Shown: positions 17,088 through 24,323 of the stretch, piece after piece | How positions within the stretch are numbered: position 1 is the first letter of the stretch | Layout: every line of letters starts with the position of its first letter | Source: Deltaproteobacteria bacterium | GTDB lineage: Bacteria > Myxococcota_A > Polyangia > DRWM01 > JAAZOP01 | Reading direction: 5' to 3' | DNA length: 38,857 nucleotides | NCBI GenBank assembly: GCA_016218765.1 | Contig: JACRCZ010000052.1 | Coordinates: 1 to 38,857 of the forward strand | The notes under the pieces: model-generated | Databases searched by the model: none | What the model saw: the letters and a program-made list of their open reading frames with translations, nothing else | What the model was told of the DNA's origin: nothing | Program-made: the position numbers and the translations under genes

Positions 17088-17491
17088 TTCTCGGGGGTGA
17101 TACCCAGGAGCTTGTCCATCGATGCCTGGTCCGCCGGCGTGAAGGTGTACTCCGGGAATTCGGCCGAGCTGACCCAGCGCCAGTCCGCGATGCGCAGCTT
17201 CTGCAGGTTCTCGTCCAGGAGCGCGCACTCGTACAGGTACAGCTCCACCTCGTAGTGCTCGTACGGATGCCGCACGAACGAGAGCAGGTTGCCGACCTTC
17301 ACCTGCACGCCCAGACGCTCCAGGATCTCGCGGCGCAGCGCCGCGGGGTCGCTCTCCCCGGGCTCCACCTTCCCGCCGCAGAACTCCCAGAGATCGGGCA
17401 GCACGCCGGAGGCGCGACGCTGCGTGATGAGATAGCGGCCCTCCCGCTCGATGACCGCGGCGACGACTCGAATGGTCTTCTTGCCCGGCAT
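17084..17491 (-). CDS. Nudix (MutT-like) hydrolase with an altered Nudix box
   Basis: 135-residue nucleoside-diphosphate-type hydrolase. MutT-like order: VVAAVIEREGRYLITQRR, PDLWEFCGGKVEPGES, then the Nudix helix REILERLGV, later HYEVELYLYEC and WRWVSSAEFPEYTFTPAD. Two changes from MutT are visible: FPGGK is FCGGK, and the second Glu of REUxEE (E57 in E. coli MutT) is Arg. Since that Glu binds metal in MutT, activity may be reduced or the metal site remodelled. Members of this branch clean up 8-oxo-dGTP or related nucleotides. It starts 4 bp after the lipoprotein gene and overlaps the radical SAM gene by 4 bp, so all three look like one operon. Confidence 0.88.
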   Translation of the reverse strand: MPGKKTIRVVAAVIEREGRYLITQRRASGVLPDLWEFCGGKVEPGESDPAALRREILERLGVQVKVGNLLSFVRHPYEHYEVELYLYECALLDENLQKLRIADWRWVSSAEFPEYTFTPADQASMDKLLGITPEK

Positions 17492-17494
17492 GAT

Positions 17495-18532
17495 CTAGCG
17501 CACCCGGATCGCGACGTCGTCCACGAACCAGCCGTCGGCCGTCGCCGCGGTGTCGCTGCCGAAGACGAAGCGGAACGCGAACTGCGACGTGAGGTACGCG
17601 GCCGGCACCGCGATCGTCTCCTGGACCCAGGCGCCCGACGCGCCGAGGAAACCGTCGAGCCCGTCGACGTAGATCGAGCCCTCGCAACCCGCCGCGTCCA
17701 TCACCACCGCGCCGTCCCAGCCCCCCGCCGGCGCCAGCGCCGTCCACGTCTCCCCGCCGTCGCCCGTCACCTCCACCAGCCCGCCGTCCGAGGAGTCCGC
17801 GGCCTGCGAGAACTGGTGCCAGTGCCAGAACACGATGTCCACCACGTACGAGCCCGTCGCGCAGGGCGCAAGGTCGAGCGTCGGAGACAGCAGCCCGCCG
17901 CGTTGGCAGTTCGGATAATTCCCCGCCAGGCCCGTCGTCCAGCACCGGTTCGTCGTCGCCGTGCCGTGGCATCCCGCCGGACCCGTCGTCGGCTCTCCCA
18001 GCTCCCACGGATCCCACGCGCCCGTCACCGGCGCGTCGACCGCCGCGTGCGTCCACCCGGCTTCCCCTCCGTTGAACGTCCACGCCTCCGCCAGATCCGT
18101 GCAGCGCGGCCCCGCATCCTCCCGCGGCGCGTCCTCCCGCGCCTCCTCGGCCGCATCGCCGTCGTCCGTCGCCTCGCCGTCGCCGCCCTCGGTCCCGTCC
18201 TCGCGCCCGTCCTCGCGCCCGTCGTCAGCCCCGTCGTCGACCACGTCGACGTCCCCGCCGTCCCCCTCGCCGTCAACGTCGCCGCCGTCCGCGTCCGCGT
18301 CCGCACCGGGCTCGTTGCAGATGCACAGGTTGTCCTCGCACGTCCCGCCCGGCAGGCCGCGCTCGAGGCACGACGAGAAGCACGTCTCGAACGTGCAGCC
18401 GGTCACCGTGTCCGGCTGCGAATCGTCGTCGCCTGCGCACGCGAGGTACCCGGCCGTTCCCGCGGCGGCGAACAGCAGCACGCCTTGCTTGAGCACCCGT
18501 CGAAGATCGATCCCGTCTGATCCGGTCGCCAT
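17495..18532 (-). CDS. Putative lipoprotein with Cys cluster, acidic linker and jelly-roll-like domain
   Basis: 345 residues. The N-terminus (DLRRVLKQGVLLFAAAGTAGYLAC) has a twin-Arg pair and a hydrophobic stretch ending at Cys32, so this may be a Tat- or Sec-exported lipoprotein, though the -3 Tyr is atypical. AGDDD follows, then a six-Cys cluster (CTFETC, CLERG, GGTCEDNLCIC), a long Asp/Glu/Gly linker (~60-125) and a beta-sandwich-like domain from ~140 ending FVDDVAIRVR, the usual close of MAM/CBM-type jelly rolls. Start ATG 18532 has GGAGG 8 bp upstream and a good promoter. First gene of a three-gene minus operon with the Nudix and radical SAM genes. Function unknown. Confidence 0.82.
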   Translation of the reverse strand: MATGSDGIDLRRVLKQGVLLFAAAGTAGYLACAGDDDSQPDTVTGCTFETCFSSCLERGLPGGTCEDNLCICNEPGADADADGGDVDGEGDGGDVDVVDDGADDGREDGREDGTEGGDGEATDDGDAAEEAREDAPREDAGPRCTDLAEAWTFNGGEAGWTHAAVDAPVTGAWDPWELGEPTTGPAGCHGTATTNRCWTTGLAGNYPNCQRGGLLSPTLDLAPCATGSYVVDIVFWHWHQFSQAADSSDGGLVEVTGDGGETWTALAPAGGWDGAVVMDAAGCEGSIYVDGLDGFLGASGAWVQETIAVPAAYLTSQFAFRFVFGSDTAATADGWFVDDVAIRVR

Positions 18533-18553
18533 CGGCTTGACCTCCGCGGCGCA

Positions 18554-18582
18554 AGTATGACAATCCTGCGACCCGAGGTCCA
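18554..18582 (-). promoter_or_regulatory. Predicted promoter of the lipoprotein-Nudix-rSAM operon
   Basis: On the minus strand: TGGACC (18582-18577), 17-bp spacer, CATACT (18559-18554), expected start near 18547, then GGAGG (18545-18541) and ATG 18532. Hexamers and spacing are identical to the promoter at 5432-5460. Confidence 0.55.
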
Positions 18583-18587
18583 GGCCC

Positions 18588-19874
18588 GTGTTGCACCGCG
18601 TCATCACAGCACTTCTCGTCAACGAACAAGCGGGCTGCCCGCGTCCCGTATCCGAACCGCGAGCTTCGGCCCGCGGCGGGCCCCGCCGGTTCCGCAGCGC
18701 CCGCTGGACGTACCTCCTCCTTCTGGTGGTCGTCGCCGGCTGCGCTCGCAAGGGCGCCGGAACTCCGGCGACCGATCCCGTCGACGCGGCCGATGCCGCC
18801 GCCCAACCGGAGGCCGCGGCGCAGGCCGAGGCCGCGACCGTCGTGACCGCCCCGGGCGGCTTCACGCCCTGCCGCACCACGTGGCTCCTCCCCGCCGACC
18901 CCGAGGCGCGGCTGCTGGGCGGCGCGCTCGCCGGCGGCATCGCCGCACTCCTGCTCGAGCGCTCCGGCTCCCCGCTCCTCCTCCTCGTCGGCGGCGCGGC
19001 CCGCACCGCCTCCGTCGCCCTGCCCGATGAACCGACCGGCGAAGAGGACGCCGGCGCCTGCGGACCGCTGCAGGGCAGCGTCGCGTCCTATGGTGACCGC
19101 TTCCTCGTCGCCTATGGACACCTCGCGTCCGGACGCCTCGCGCTTCGCGTGCGTGCCGTCACGCCCGAGGCGCGCCTGCTTCCCGTCGACCGGCCCGGCC
19201 GCCCGGGCGCGGCCGGCGAGCCGGTCTTCTCGACCCCGGCGCCCGACGGCGACCTCGCCATCCGCCTCGACGTCTATCCCGCGGGCGTCGTCCTCGCCGT
19301 CTCCGGCCCCGGCGTCTCGCAGACCATGACCGTCAGCCCCACCGGCGCCCCGCTCGACGCCGACAAGCTCGGCTGGTCGCTCGTACCCGCTCCCTCCGGC
19401 TCCGGCGCGCCCTGGCTGCTCCCGCCGCCGTTCGCCGACAGCATGGCCCCGCGCTACGTCGGGCCGCTCGGCGACGCCGCGCTGACCGTCGAGGACGGCC
19501 AGGGAATCGCCATGCTGGTCCGCCGCGCCGCGGGCCCCGAGCCGCTCCGCTTCGACGACGGCTGGGTGCCCGCCGCGGGCGAGCCCGCCTGGTTCGCGCC
19601 GAACCGGATCCTCCGCCTGCTCCCGGGTCCCGGGCCGCTGCGCGGCGTCGCCTACGACACGAAGGGCCGCGCCGACTCGCGACTCGAGCTTCCCGCGGGG
19701 GTCGCGCCGCTCGCCGTGTCGCGCGACGGCCGGATGGTGCTGTTCGTCGAGCCCACGGGGGCCGTCGGCGCGTGCGACGCGGACGCTCCCGCGCACCTGC
19801 CGCTCATCGTCGACCCGGGTGCCGCGCTGGCCTCTCCGGGCACCGGCGCCTCGACCTGCGGGCGCGAGCGCTGA
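18588..19874 (+). CDS. Putative lipoprotein, beta-propeller-like
   Basis: 428 residues from GTG 18588 (TTG 18591 is an alternative). The credible export signal lies at residues ~37-54 (RWTYLLLLVVVAGC), a good lipobox, which leaves an unusually long ~40-residue N-region; no closer in-frame ATG, GTG or TTG exists. After Cys comes an Ala-rich linker and a chain with repeated short beta-hairpin phrases (GDRFLVAYGHLASGRLALRVRA, RLDVYPAGVVLAVSG, AVSRDGRMVLFVEP) suggesting a propeller. The N-region is encoded by a REP-like repeat (18645-18676), so the ancestral start may have been disrupted. It ends 1 bp before an EamA transporter gene, with likely coupling. Function unknown. Confidence 0.68.
   Translation: MLHRVITALLVNEQAGCPRPVSEPRASARGGPRRFRSARWTYLLLLVVVAGCARKGAGTPATDPVDAADAAAQPEAAAQAEAATVVTAPGGFTPCRTTWLLPADPEARLLGGALAGGIAALLLERSGSPLLLLVGGAARTASVALPDEPTGEEDAGACGPLQGSVASYGDRFLVAYGHLASGRLALRVRAVTPEARLLPVDRPGRPGAAGEPVFSTPAPDGDLAIRLDVYPAGVVLAVSGPGVSQTMTVSPTGAPLDADKLGWSLVPAPSGSGAPWLLPPPFADSMAPRYVGPLGDAALTVEDGQGIAMLVRRAAGPEPLRFDDGWVPAAGEPAWFAPNRILRLLPGPGPLRGVAYDTKGRADSRLELPAGVAPLAVSRDGRMVLFVEPTGAVGACDADAPAHLPLIVDPGAALASPGTGASTCGRER
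18645..18676. repeat. REP-like palindromic repeat, copy 2 (inside a gene start region)
   Basis: CCCGTATCCGAACCGCG-AGCTTCGGCCCGCGG matches the element at 2954-2985 with four mismatches over 32 bp. It lies within the 5' part of the 18588 gene. Confidence 0.65.
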
Positions 19875-19875
19875 C

Positions 19876-20772
19876 GTGGACGTCCTCCACGCCGGCGAGC
19901 TGTACTCCGTCGCCTGCGCCGCCCTCTGGGCGGTCGCCACGATCCTCTTCCGCAAGAGCGGCGAAGAGATCCCACCGGTCGCGCTGAACCTCTTCAAGAA
20001 CACCTTGTCCCTCGCGCTCTTCGCCGCCAGCCTCGCACTGCGCTCCGACCGGTTCTTCCCCGCCGAGGTCCCGGGCCGGGACTGGGCCGTCCTGCTGCTC
20101 AGCGGCGCCGTGGGCATCGGCATCGCCGATTCGCTGTTTTTCGCCGCTCTCAACCGCCTGGGCGCCAGCGGCAACGCCATCGTGAGCTGCCTCTACGCCC
20201 CTCTTGCCGTGCTCGCCTCCTTCGCCTACCTGCACGAATCGATCGGACTGTCGCTCCTCGCGGCCACCGCCCTCATGGTCGGAGCCATCCTGCTCGGCAC
20301 GCGCACCCCGGCGACCGCGCCCTCCCGCGCCGACGCGCGCCGAACTCTCGCCGGCGTCGCCCTCGGCTCGGTCTCCATGCTCCTCATGGCCGTCGCCATC
20401 GTCTTCGCCAAACCCGTCCTCGACCGCACGGACCCGTGGTGGGCCACCACCGTGCGCGTCGCCGGGGGCCTCGTCTTCCTCGGCCTGCAGGGACTCCTGC
20501 CGCGCCACCGCGCCGACGTCGCACGGGCCTTCCGGCCCGGCCGCGCCTGGACCCTCATGGTCCCCGCCACCGTGATCGGCTCCTACCTCGCCATGATCGC
20601 CTGGATCGCCGGCATGAAATACGCCCAGGCCAGCACCGCCGCCGTGCTCAACCAGACCAGCACCCTGTTCACCGTCGTCCTGGGCTGGCTGTTCCTGCGC
20701 GAGGCCGTCACCGCACGTCGAGTCGTCGCCGTCGCCTTCGCCTTCGCCGGCGCCGTCATCGCCGTCACCTGA
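19876..20772 (+). CDS. EamA/DMT-family transporter
   Basis: 298-residue inner-membrane protein with the ten-helix, two-half EamA layout: LYSVACAALWAVATILFRKSG at the start, SLFFAALNRLGASGNAIVSCLYAPLAVLASFAYLHE closing the first repeat, and YLAMIAWIAGMKYAQASTAAVLNQTSTLFTVVLGWLFLREAVTA closing the second. Such proteins export or import small metabolites; the substrate cannot be read. GTG start at 19876, one base after the preceding stop, so it is likely co-translated with the lipoprotein. The 3' end overlaps the convergent hypF gene by 8 bp. Confidence 0.9.
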   Translation: MDVLHAGELYSVACAALWAVATILFRKSGEEIPPVALNLFKNTLSLALFAASLALRSDRFFPAEVPGRDWAVLLLSGAVGIGIADSLFFAALNRLGASGNAIVSCLYAPLAVLASFAYLHESIGLSLLAATALMVGAILLGTRTPATAPSRADARRTLAGVALGSVSMLLMAVAIVFAKPVLDRTDPWWATTVRVAGGLVFLGLQGLLPRHRADVARAFRPGRAWTLMVPATVIGSYLAMIAWIAGMKYAQASTAAVLNQTSTLFTVVLGWLFLREAVTARRVVAVAFAFAGAVIAVT

Positions 20773-23086
20773 CCCGCCGGCGCCACGCCGCCACCGCCGC
20801 CTGCCCCAGCGCCAACCCGCCGTCGTTCGCAGGCACCAGCGCCGGCACGTGCACCCGCAGCCCCGCACGCTCCAGCCGCCCGTGGAGCAGCTCCACGAGC
20901 AGGCGGTTCTGCATCGCCCCGCCCGACAACACCACGTCCACCAGCCCAGCCCCCGATGCCGCCTCCCCAGCCAGCGACGCGAAGGCCGCCGCGAGCGCAC
21001 GGTGGAACTCGAGCGCCCAACGCGCACGCCCGTCGTCGTCGAGCCCGTCGGCAAGCGCGCGCACCGCGGCCCGCAGGAACTCCGCCGGGTCCGCCTCGAG
21101 CATCCCCCCTTCGTCCCGGACAATCGCGAAAGGAACGGCAGGCTCGCCCGCCGGGTCCGAATCCCTCGCCAGCGCGCGCCGCGCCGCGACCTCAAGCCCC
21201 ATCGCGACCTCGCCCTCGAACGTCGCCGTACCCGGCCCGCCCAGGAGCACGCCCACCGCGTCGAACAGACGGCCCGCCGACGACGTGCGCAAGACCCGCG
21301 GCGCCCGCACGGCCGCACGCACGGCCGAGGCCAGCTCGCGATCGCACGCGTCGAACGCGGGCACCCGCTCGTCCGGGACCTCCAGCCCCAGCGCCGCCGC
21401 GCACGCCAGCGCCGCGCGCACCGGCTCCCGGATCGCCGCGTCGCCGCCCGGAAGGGGCAGGGGACGCAGCCGCGCCGTGCGCCGGAAACCGCCGTAGTCG
21501 CAGACCAGCGTCTCGCCCCCCCAGATCGTCCCGTCCTCCCCGAACCCCGTCCCGTCCAGCGCCAGACCCACCGCCGGCCCTCCGAGACCGGCCTCGACCA
21601 TCCCCGCCGCCACGTGCGCATGGTGGTGCTGCACCGCCTCGACCGGCACGCCCAGGCCCCGCGCGAACGACGACACCGCATAGCCGGGATGCGGGTCGCA
21701 GCCGACGACCACCGGCGCGATGCGCAGCCACCGCGAGAGATTGGCGCGGACCTCCTCGAGGAATTCGAGCGCCTCCACCGTGTCGGTGTCGCCGAGGTGC
21801 TGGCCCAGCACCGCCCGGCGACCCTCGGCCAGGCAGATCGCACCCTTGAACGACCCGCCGATCCCGAGCGCCGGCACCGCGTCGAACGGCAGCTCCGTCG
21901 CAATCGGCACGTAGCCGCGCGCTCGCCGGACCAGCGACAGGCGCCCGCGGTGGACGAAGCCCACCGAATCGTCGCAACGGTTCCAGATCGGTCGGTCGTG
22001 GTCCAGGAACAGGTCCGCGATCCCCCCCAGCCGCTCGAACGCCTCCTCCCCCGTGCAAATCGGCTCGTCCCGCCGGTTCCCGCTGGTCATCACCAGCAGC
22101 CGCGGCGCTCCCGCCGCGAACAGCAGGTGGTGCAGCGGCGAGTAGGGCAGCATCACCCCCAGGTGGTCCTGGCCCGGCGCGACCGCCGCCGCGACGCCGG
22201 CCCCGCCCCGCCGCGGAAGCAGCAGGATCGGCGCCGCGGGACTCGTGAGGAAACCCTCCGCGACCGCATCGACGACGCACGCCGCGCGGGCGGCGTCGAG
22301 CGACGCGGCCATCAACGCGAAGGGCTTGTTGCCCCGCCGCTTGCGCTCCCGCAGGCGCGCCACCACGCCCTGGTCGGCCGCGTCGCACGCCAGCAGGAAA
22401 CCGCCGATCCCCTTGAGCGCCACGATGCGCCCGTCGCCCAGCGCCCGGGCGGCCGCGGCCGGCGGCTCGGCCGAAGCGATCGTCTCGCCGCGCGGGTCGC
22501 GCAGCCGCACCCGCGGCCCGCAGGCGGGACAGGCGATCGGCTCCGCGTGGTACCGCCGGTCCAGCGGATCCTCGTACTCCCGCCGGCAGTCCGCGCACAG
22601 CGCGAAACCCGCCATCGTCGTCGCGCGCCGATCGTAGGGGACGTCGCGCACGATCGTGAAACGCGGCCCGCAGGCCGTGCAGTTGGTGAACGGGTACCCC
22701 AGACGTCGCCCCGGCTGCCGCAGCGTCTCCTCCACGCACTCGGGGCACGTGGCCAGATCGGCGGGAAGCAGCGACGCCGCCCCCGGCACCTCGACGCTCG
22801 GCTCGATCGCGAAGCGCTCCTCGCCCGCCACGACATCGATCGCTTCCACCAGGACCTCATCGATGCGCATCGGCGGATGCGCCGTCGCCCGCAGCCGCTC
22901 GGCGAATCCCCGCACCGCCTCGCCCGGACCCTGTACCTCGATCACCACCCCCGCCGTCGTGTTCGCCACCCGCCCCACCCGCCCCCCCGCCACCGCCGTG
23001 CGCAGCACGTGCGGCCGGAACCCCACGCCCTGCACCACCCCCCGCACGAGGAGCCGGCTGCGTTCCATCGGGAGCGTTCCGCCCAT
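20765..23086 (-). CDS. hypF: Carbamoyltransferase HypF ([NiFe]-hydrogenase maturation)
   Basis: 773 residues, full length for HypF. Domains in order: acylphosphatase (RGVVQGVGFRPHV, VANTTAGVVIEVQG), two C4 zinc fingers (Cys114/117-136/139 and Cys164/167-186/189), a YrdC-like domain (ALKGIGGFLLACDA, RKRRGNKPFALM, VMTSGNRRDEPI) and a Kae1-like carbamoyltransferase domain with HHHAHVAAG and VLSGGAMQNRLLVELL. It makes carbamoyl-AMP from carbamoyl phosphate and loads it onto HypE on the way to the cyanide ligand of the hydrogenase iron. No hypA-E or hydrogenase genes lie nearby, so it is isolated. Start: ATG 23086, or the in-frame ATG 23068 if the predicted promoter is right. Convergent 8-bp overlap with the transporter. 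Confidence 0.95.
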   Translation of the reverse strand: MGGTLPMERSRLLVRGVVQGVGFRPHVLRTAVAGGRVGRVANTTAGVVIEVQGPGEAVRGFAERLRATAHPPMRIDEVLVEAIDVVAGEERFAIEPSVEVPGAASLLPADLATCPECVEETLRQPGRRLGYPFTNCTACGPRFTIVRDVPYDRRATTMAGFALCADCRREYEDPLDRRYHAEPIACPACGPRVRLRDPRGETIASAEPPAAAARALGDGRIVALKGIGGFLLACDAADQGVVARLRERKRRGNKPFALMAASLDAARAACVVDAVAEGFLTSPAAPILLLPRRGGAGVAAAVAPGQDHLGVMLPYSPLHHLLFAAGAPRLLVMTSGNRRDEPICTGEEAFERLGGIADLFLDHDRPIWNRCDDSVGFVHRGRLSLVRRARGYVPIATELPFDAVPALGIGGSFKGAICLAEGRRAVLGQHLGDTDTVEALEFLEEVRANLSRWLRIAPVVVGCDPHPGYAVSSFARGLGVPVEAVQHHHAHVAAGMVEAGLGGPAVGLALDGTGFGEDGTIWGGETLVCDYGGFRRTARLRPLPLPGGDAAIREPVRAALACAAALGLEVPDERVPAFDACDRELASAVRAAVRAPRVLRTSSAGRLFDAVGVLLGGPGTATFEGEVAMGLEVAARRALARDSDPAGEPAVPFAIVRDEGGMLEADPAEFLRAAVRALADGLDDDGRARWALEFHRALAAAFASLAGEAASGAGLVDVVLSGGAMQNRLLVELLHGRLERAGLRVHVPALVPANDGGLALGQAAVAAWRRRVR

Positions 23087-23095
23087 GGCGCCGGG

Positions 23096-23123
23096 ATCCT
23101 ACCGGTCGGCGGACGCCGCGCAA
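23096..23123 (-). promoter_or_regulatory. Weak candidate promoter of hypF
   Basis: Minus strand TTGCGC (23123-23118), 16-bp spacer, TAGGAT (23101-23096). The -10 is good, the -35 poor. The predicted start near 23089 would almost coincide with the first ATG. Confidence 0.25.
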
Positions 23124-23147
23124 GCCGATGTCGCCGGATGGACACAT

Positions 23148-23176
23148 TTGACAGATCGCCTTCCGCGCGGAACGAT
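23148..23176 (+). promoter_or_regulatory. Predicted promoter of the 23225 lipoprotein
   Basis: Perfect -35 TTGACA (23148-23153), 17-bp spacer, AACGAT (23171-23176). Predicted start near 23183. GGAGGGTGAC precedes the ATG at 23225. Confidence 0.45.
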
Positions 23177-23224
23177 CCCGCAACGGGCGGCCCGCTCGCG
23201 CGATCGACCGCCCAGGAGGGTGAC

Positions 23225-24205
23225 ATGGAGAAGCGCCTGTTCGGGTGGATGCTCGTGTGCGCCGCTCTCGCCGCCGCCGGCTGCGGCGACGATTCCACGA
23301 CGCCCGGGGACGCCGACGTAACCTCCGAGGCCGACGTCGAGGGCGGCGCGGACGCGGACGCGGAGATCGAAGAGGACGTCGTGCCCGACACCGCGGACGG
23401 GGACGGCGAAGTCGAAGAGGAGGTCCTGCCGGACGCCGCGGACGCGGACGCGGACGCGGACGGCGACGGCGACGGCGACGTCACCCCTTCCCCTTGCGAC
23501 CTGTACTGCGAGACCGTCGTCGACGCGGGCTGCGCCTCCGGTCCGCCGACCATCGAGGCCTGCATGACCGGCTGCGACGCGCTGCTCGCGTCGTGCGCGA
23601 CGGAGTTCGGCGCCCTCGCCGCCTGCGCCGGCGCGACCCCCACCATCGCCTGCGACGCCTCGGGCATGCCGATCGTCGAGGGCTGCGAGGCCGATCACGC
23701 CGCGCTCCTCGGCTGCATGTCCGGCGGTCCTTGCGGCAGCTACTGCGCCCAGGCCGTCGTGGCGGGCTGCGCCATGGGCCCCGACACCTTCGCCGAGTGC
23801 TCGGCCAACTGCCACGGCTCGCAGCTCGCCTGCCCCACCGAGTTCGATGCGCTCTCGACCTGCTCCGGCGACACGTTCGCCGTCGAGTGCGACTCGCTCG
23901 ACCAGGTCTCGATCACGGGCTGCGGTACGGAGTTCGACGCGCTCATGCAGTGCAGCTACATCGCTCCCTGCACGGCGATGTGCCCCACCGTCGTCGCCGC
24001 CGCCTGCACCGCCGGGCCTCCGGACGAGGCGACCTGCCTCGGCGGCTGCGTCGAGTTTGCCGGCAACGGCTGCGTCAGCGAGCTGACCGCGCTCACCGAC
24101 TGTGCCGGCACCTCCTTCGCCGTCACCTGCCTCTCCTCCGGCGCCCCCGTCATCACCGGCTGCGAGACCGAGAACCTCGCCTTCGTCACCTGCGGCGGTT
24201 CGTAG
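23225..24205 (+). CDS. Lipoprotein with three tandem Cys-rich modules
   Basis: 326-residue exported lipoprotein. Signal peptide and lipobox (CAALAAAGC), then CGDD and a long acidic linker rich in Asp-Ala (to about residue 90). The rest is three ~75-80 residue modules starting at PCDLYCETVVDAGC, PCGSYCAQAVVAGC and PCTAMCPTVVAAAC. Each has a CxxxC start, a GP.T.E.C..GC-like step, a FxAL..C helix, an AxxC or VxC step, GC.TE...L..C at its end, and roughly ten Cys, so several disulfides per module are likely. No Pfam-type family is recognised. Probably a surface or periplasmic binding protein. The start ATG 23225 has GGAGGGTG upstream; the gene is divergent from hypF and converges on the helicase gene. 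Confidence 0.85.
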   Translation: MEKRLFGWMLVCAALAAAGCGDDSTTPGDADVTSEADVEGGADADAEIEEDVVPDTADGDGEVEEEVLPDAADADADADGDGDGDVTPSPCDLYCETVVDAGCASGPPTIEACMTGCDALLASCATEFGALAACAGATPTIACDASGMPIVEGCEADHAALLGCMSGGPCGSYCAQAVVAGCAMGPDTFAECSANCHGSQLACPTEFDALSTCSGDTFAVECDSLDQVSITGCGTEFDALMQCSYIAPCTAMCPTVVAAACTAGPPDEATCLGGCVEFAGNGCVSELTALTDCAGTSFAVTCLSSGAPVITGCETENLAFVTCGGS

Positions 24206-24211
24206 AACCAC

Positions 24212-24234
24212 CGCCCTGAGCCCGTCGAAGGGCG
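24212..24234. repeat. CCCTGAGC/GTCGAAGGG palindromic repeat
   Basis: CGCCCTGAGCCCGTCGAAGGGCG begins six bases after the lipoprotein stop codon and matches the centre of the large palindrome at 4280-4462. The ends pair (CGCCCT/AGGGCG), so it could form a hairpin. Confidence 0.6.
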
Positions 24235-24267
24235 GCGCCGGCTAAGACCCCGCCCTGTCCCCTCCCT

Positions 24268-24299
24268 ATCTGTGTCCATCTGTGTCCATCTGTGGTTTT
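24268..24299 (-). repeat. CACAGATGG-type dispersed repeat
   Basis: Reverse-complement copy (ATCTGTGTCCATCTGTG followed by further steps) of the 14383-14516 element, located between convergent genes, with a similar purine-rich flank on the minus strand. Confidence 0.75.
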
Positions 24300-24323
24300 C
24301 TTCTTCCCCTCCCCCCCTTCCCC

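Noticed and set aside
18588..18640. A lipobox ending at the early Cys (NEQAGC) of the 18588 protein
   Set aside because: No hydrophobic core precedes it; the later VVVAGC after YLLLL is a proper signal.
20765..23086. TsaD/Sua5-type tRNA modification enzyme instead of HypF
   Set aside because: The acylphosphatase domain and two C4 zinc fingers in front of the YrdC and Kae1 domains are specific to HypF.
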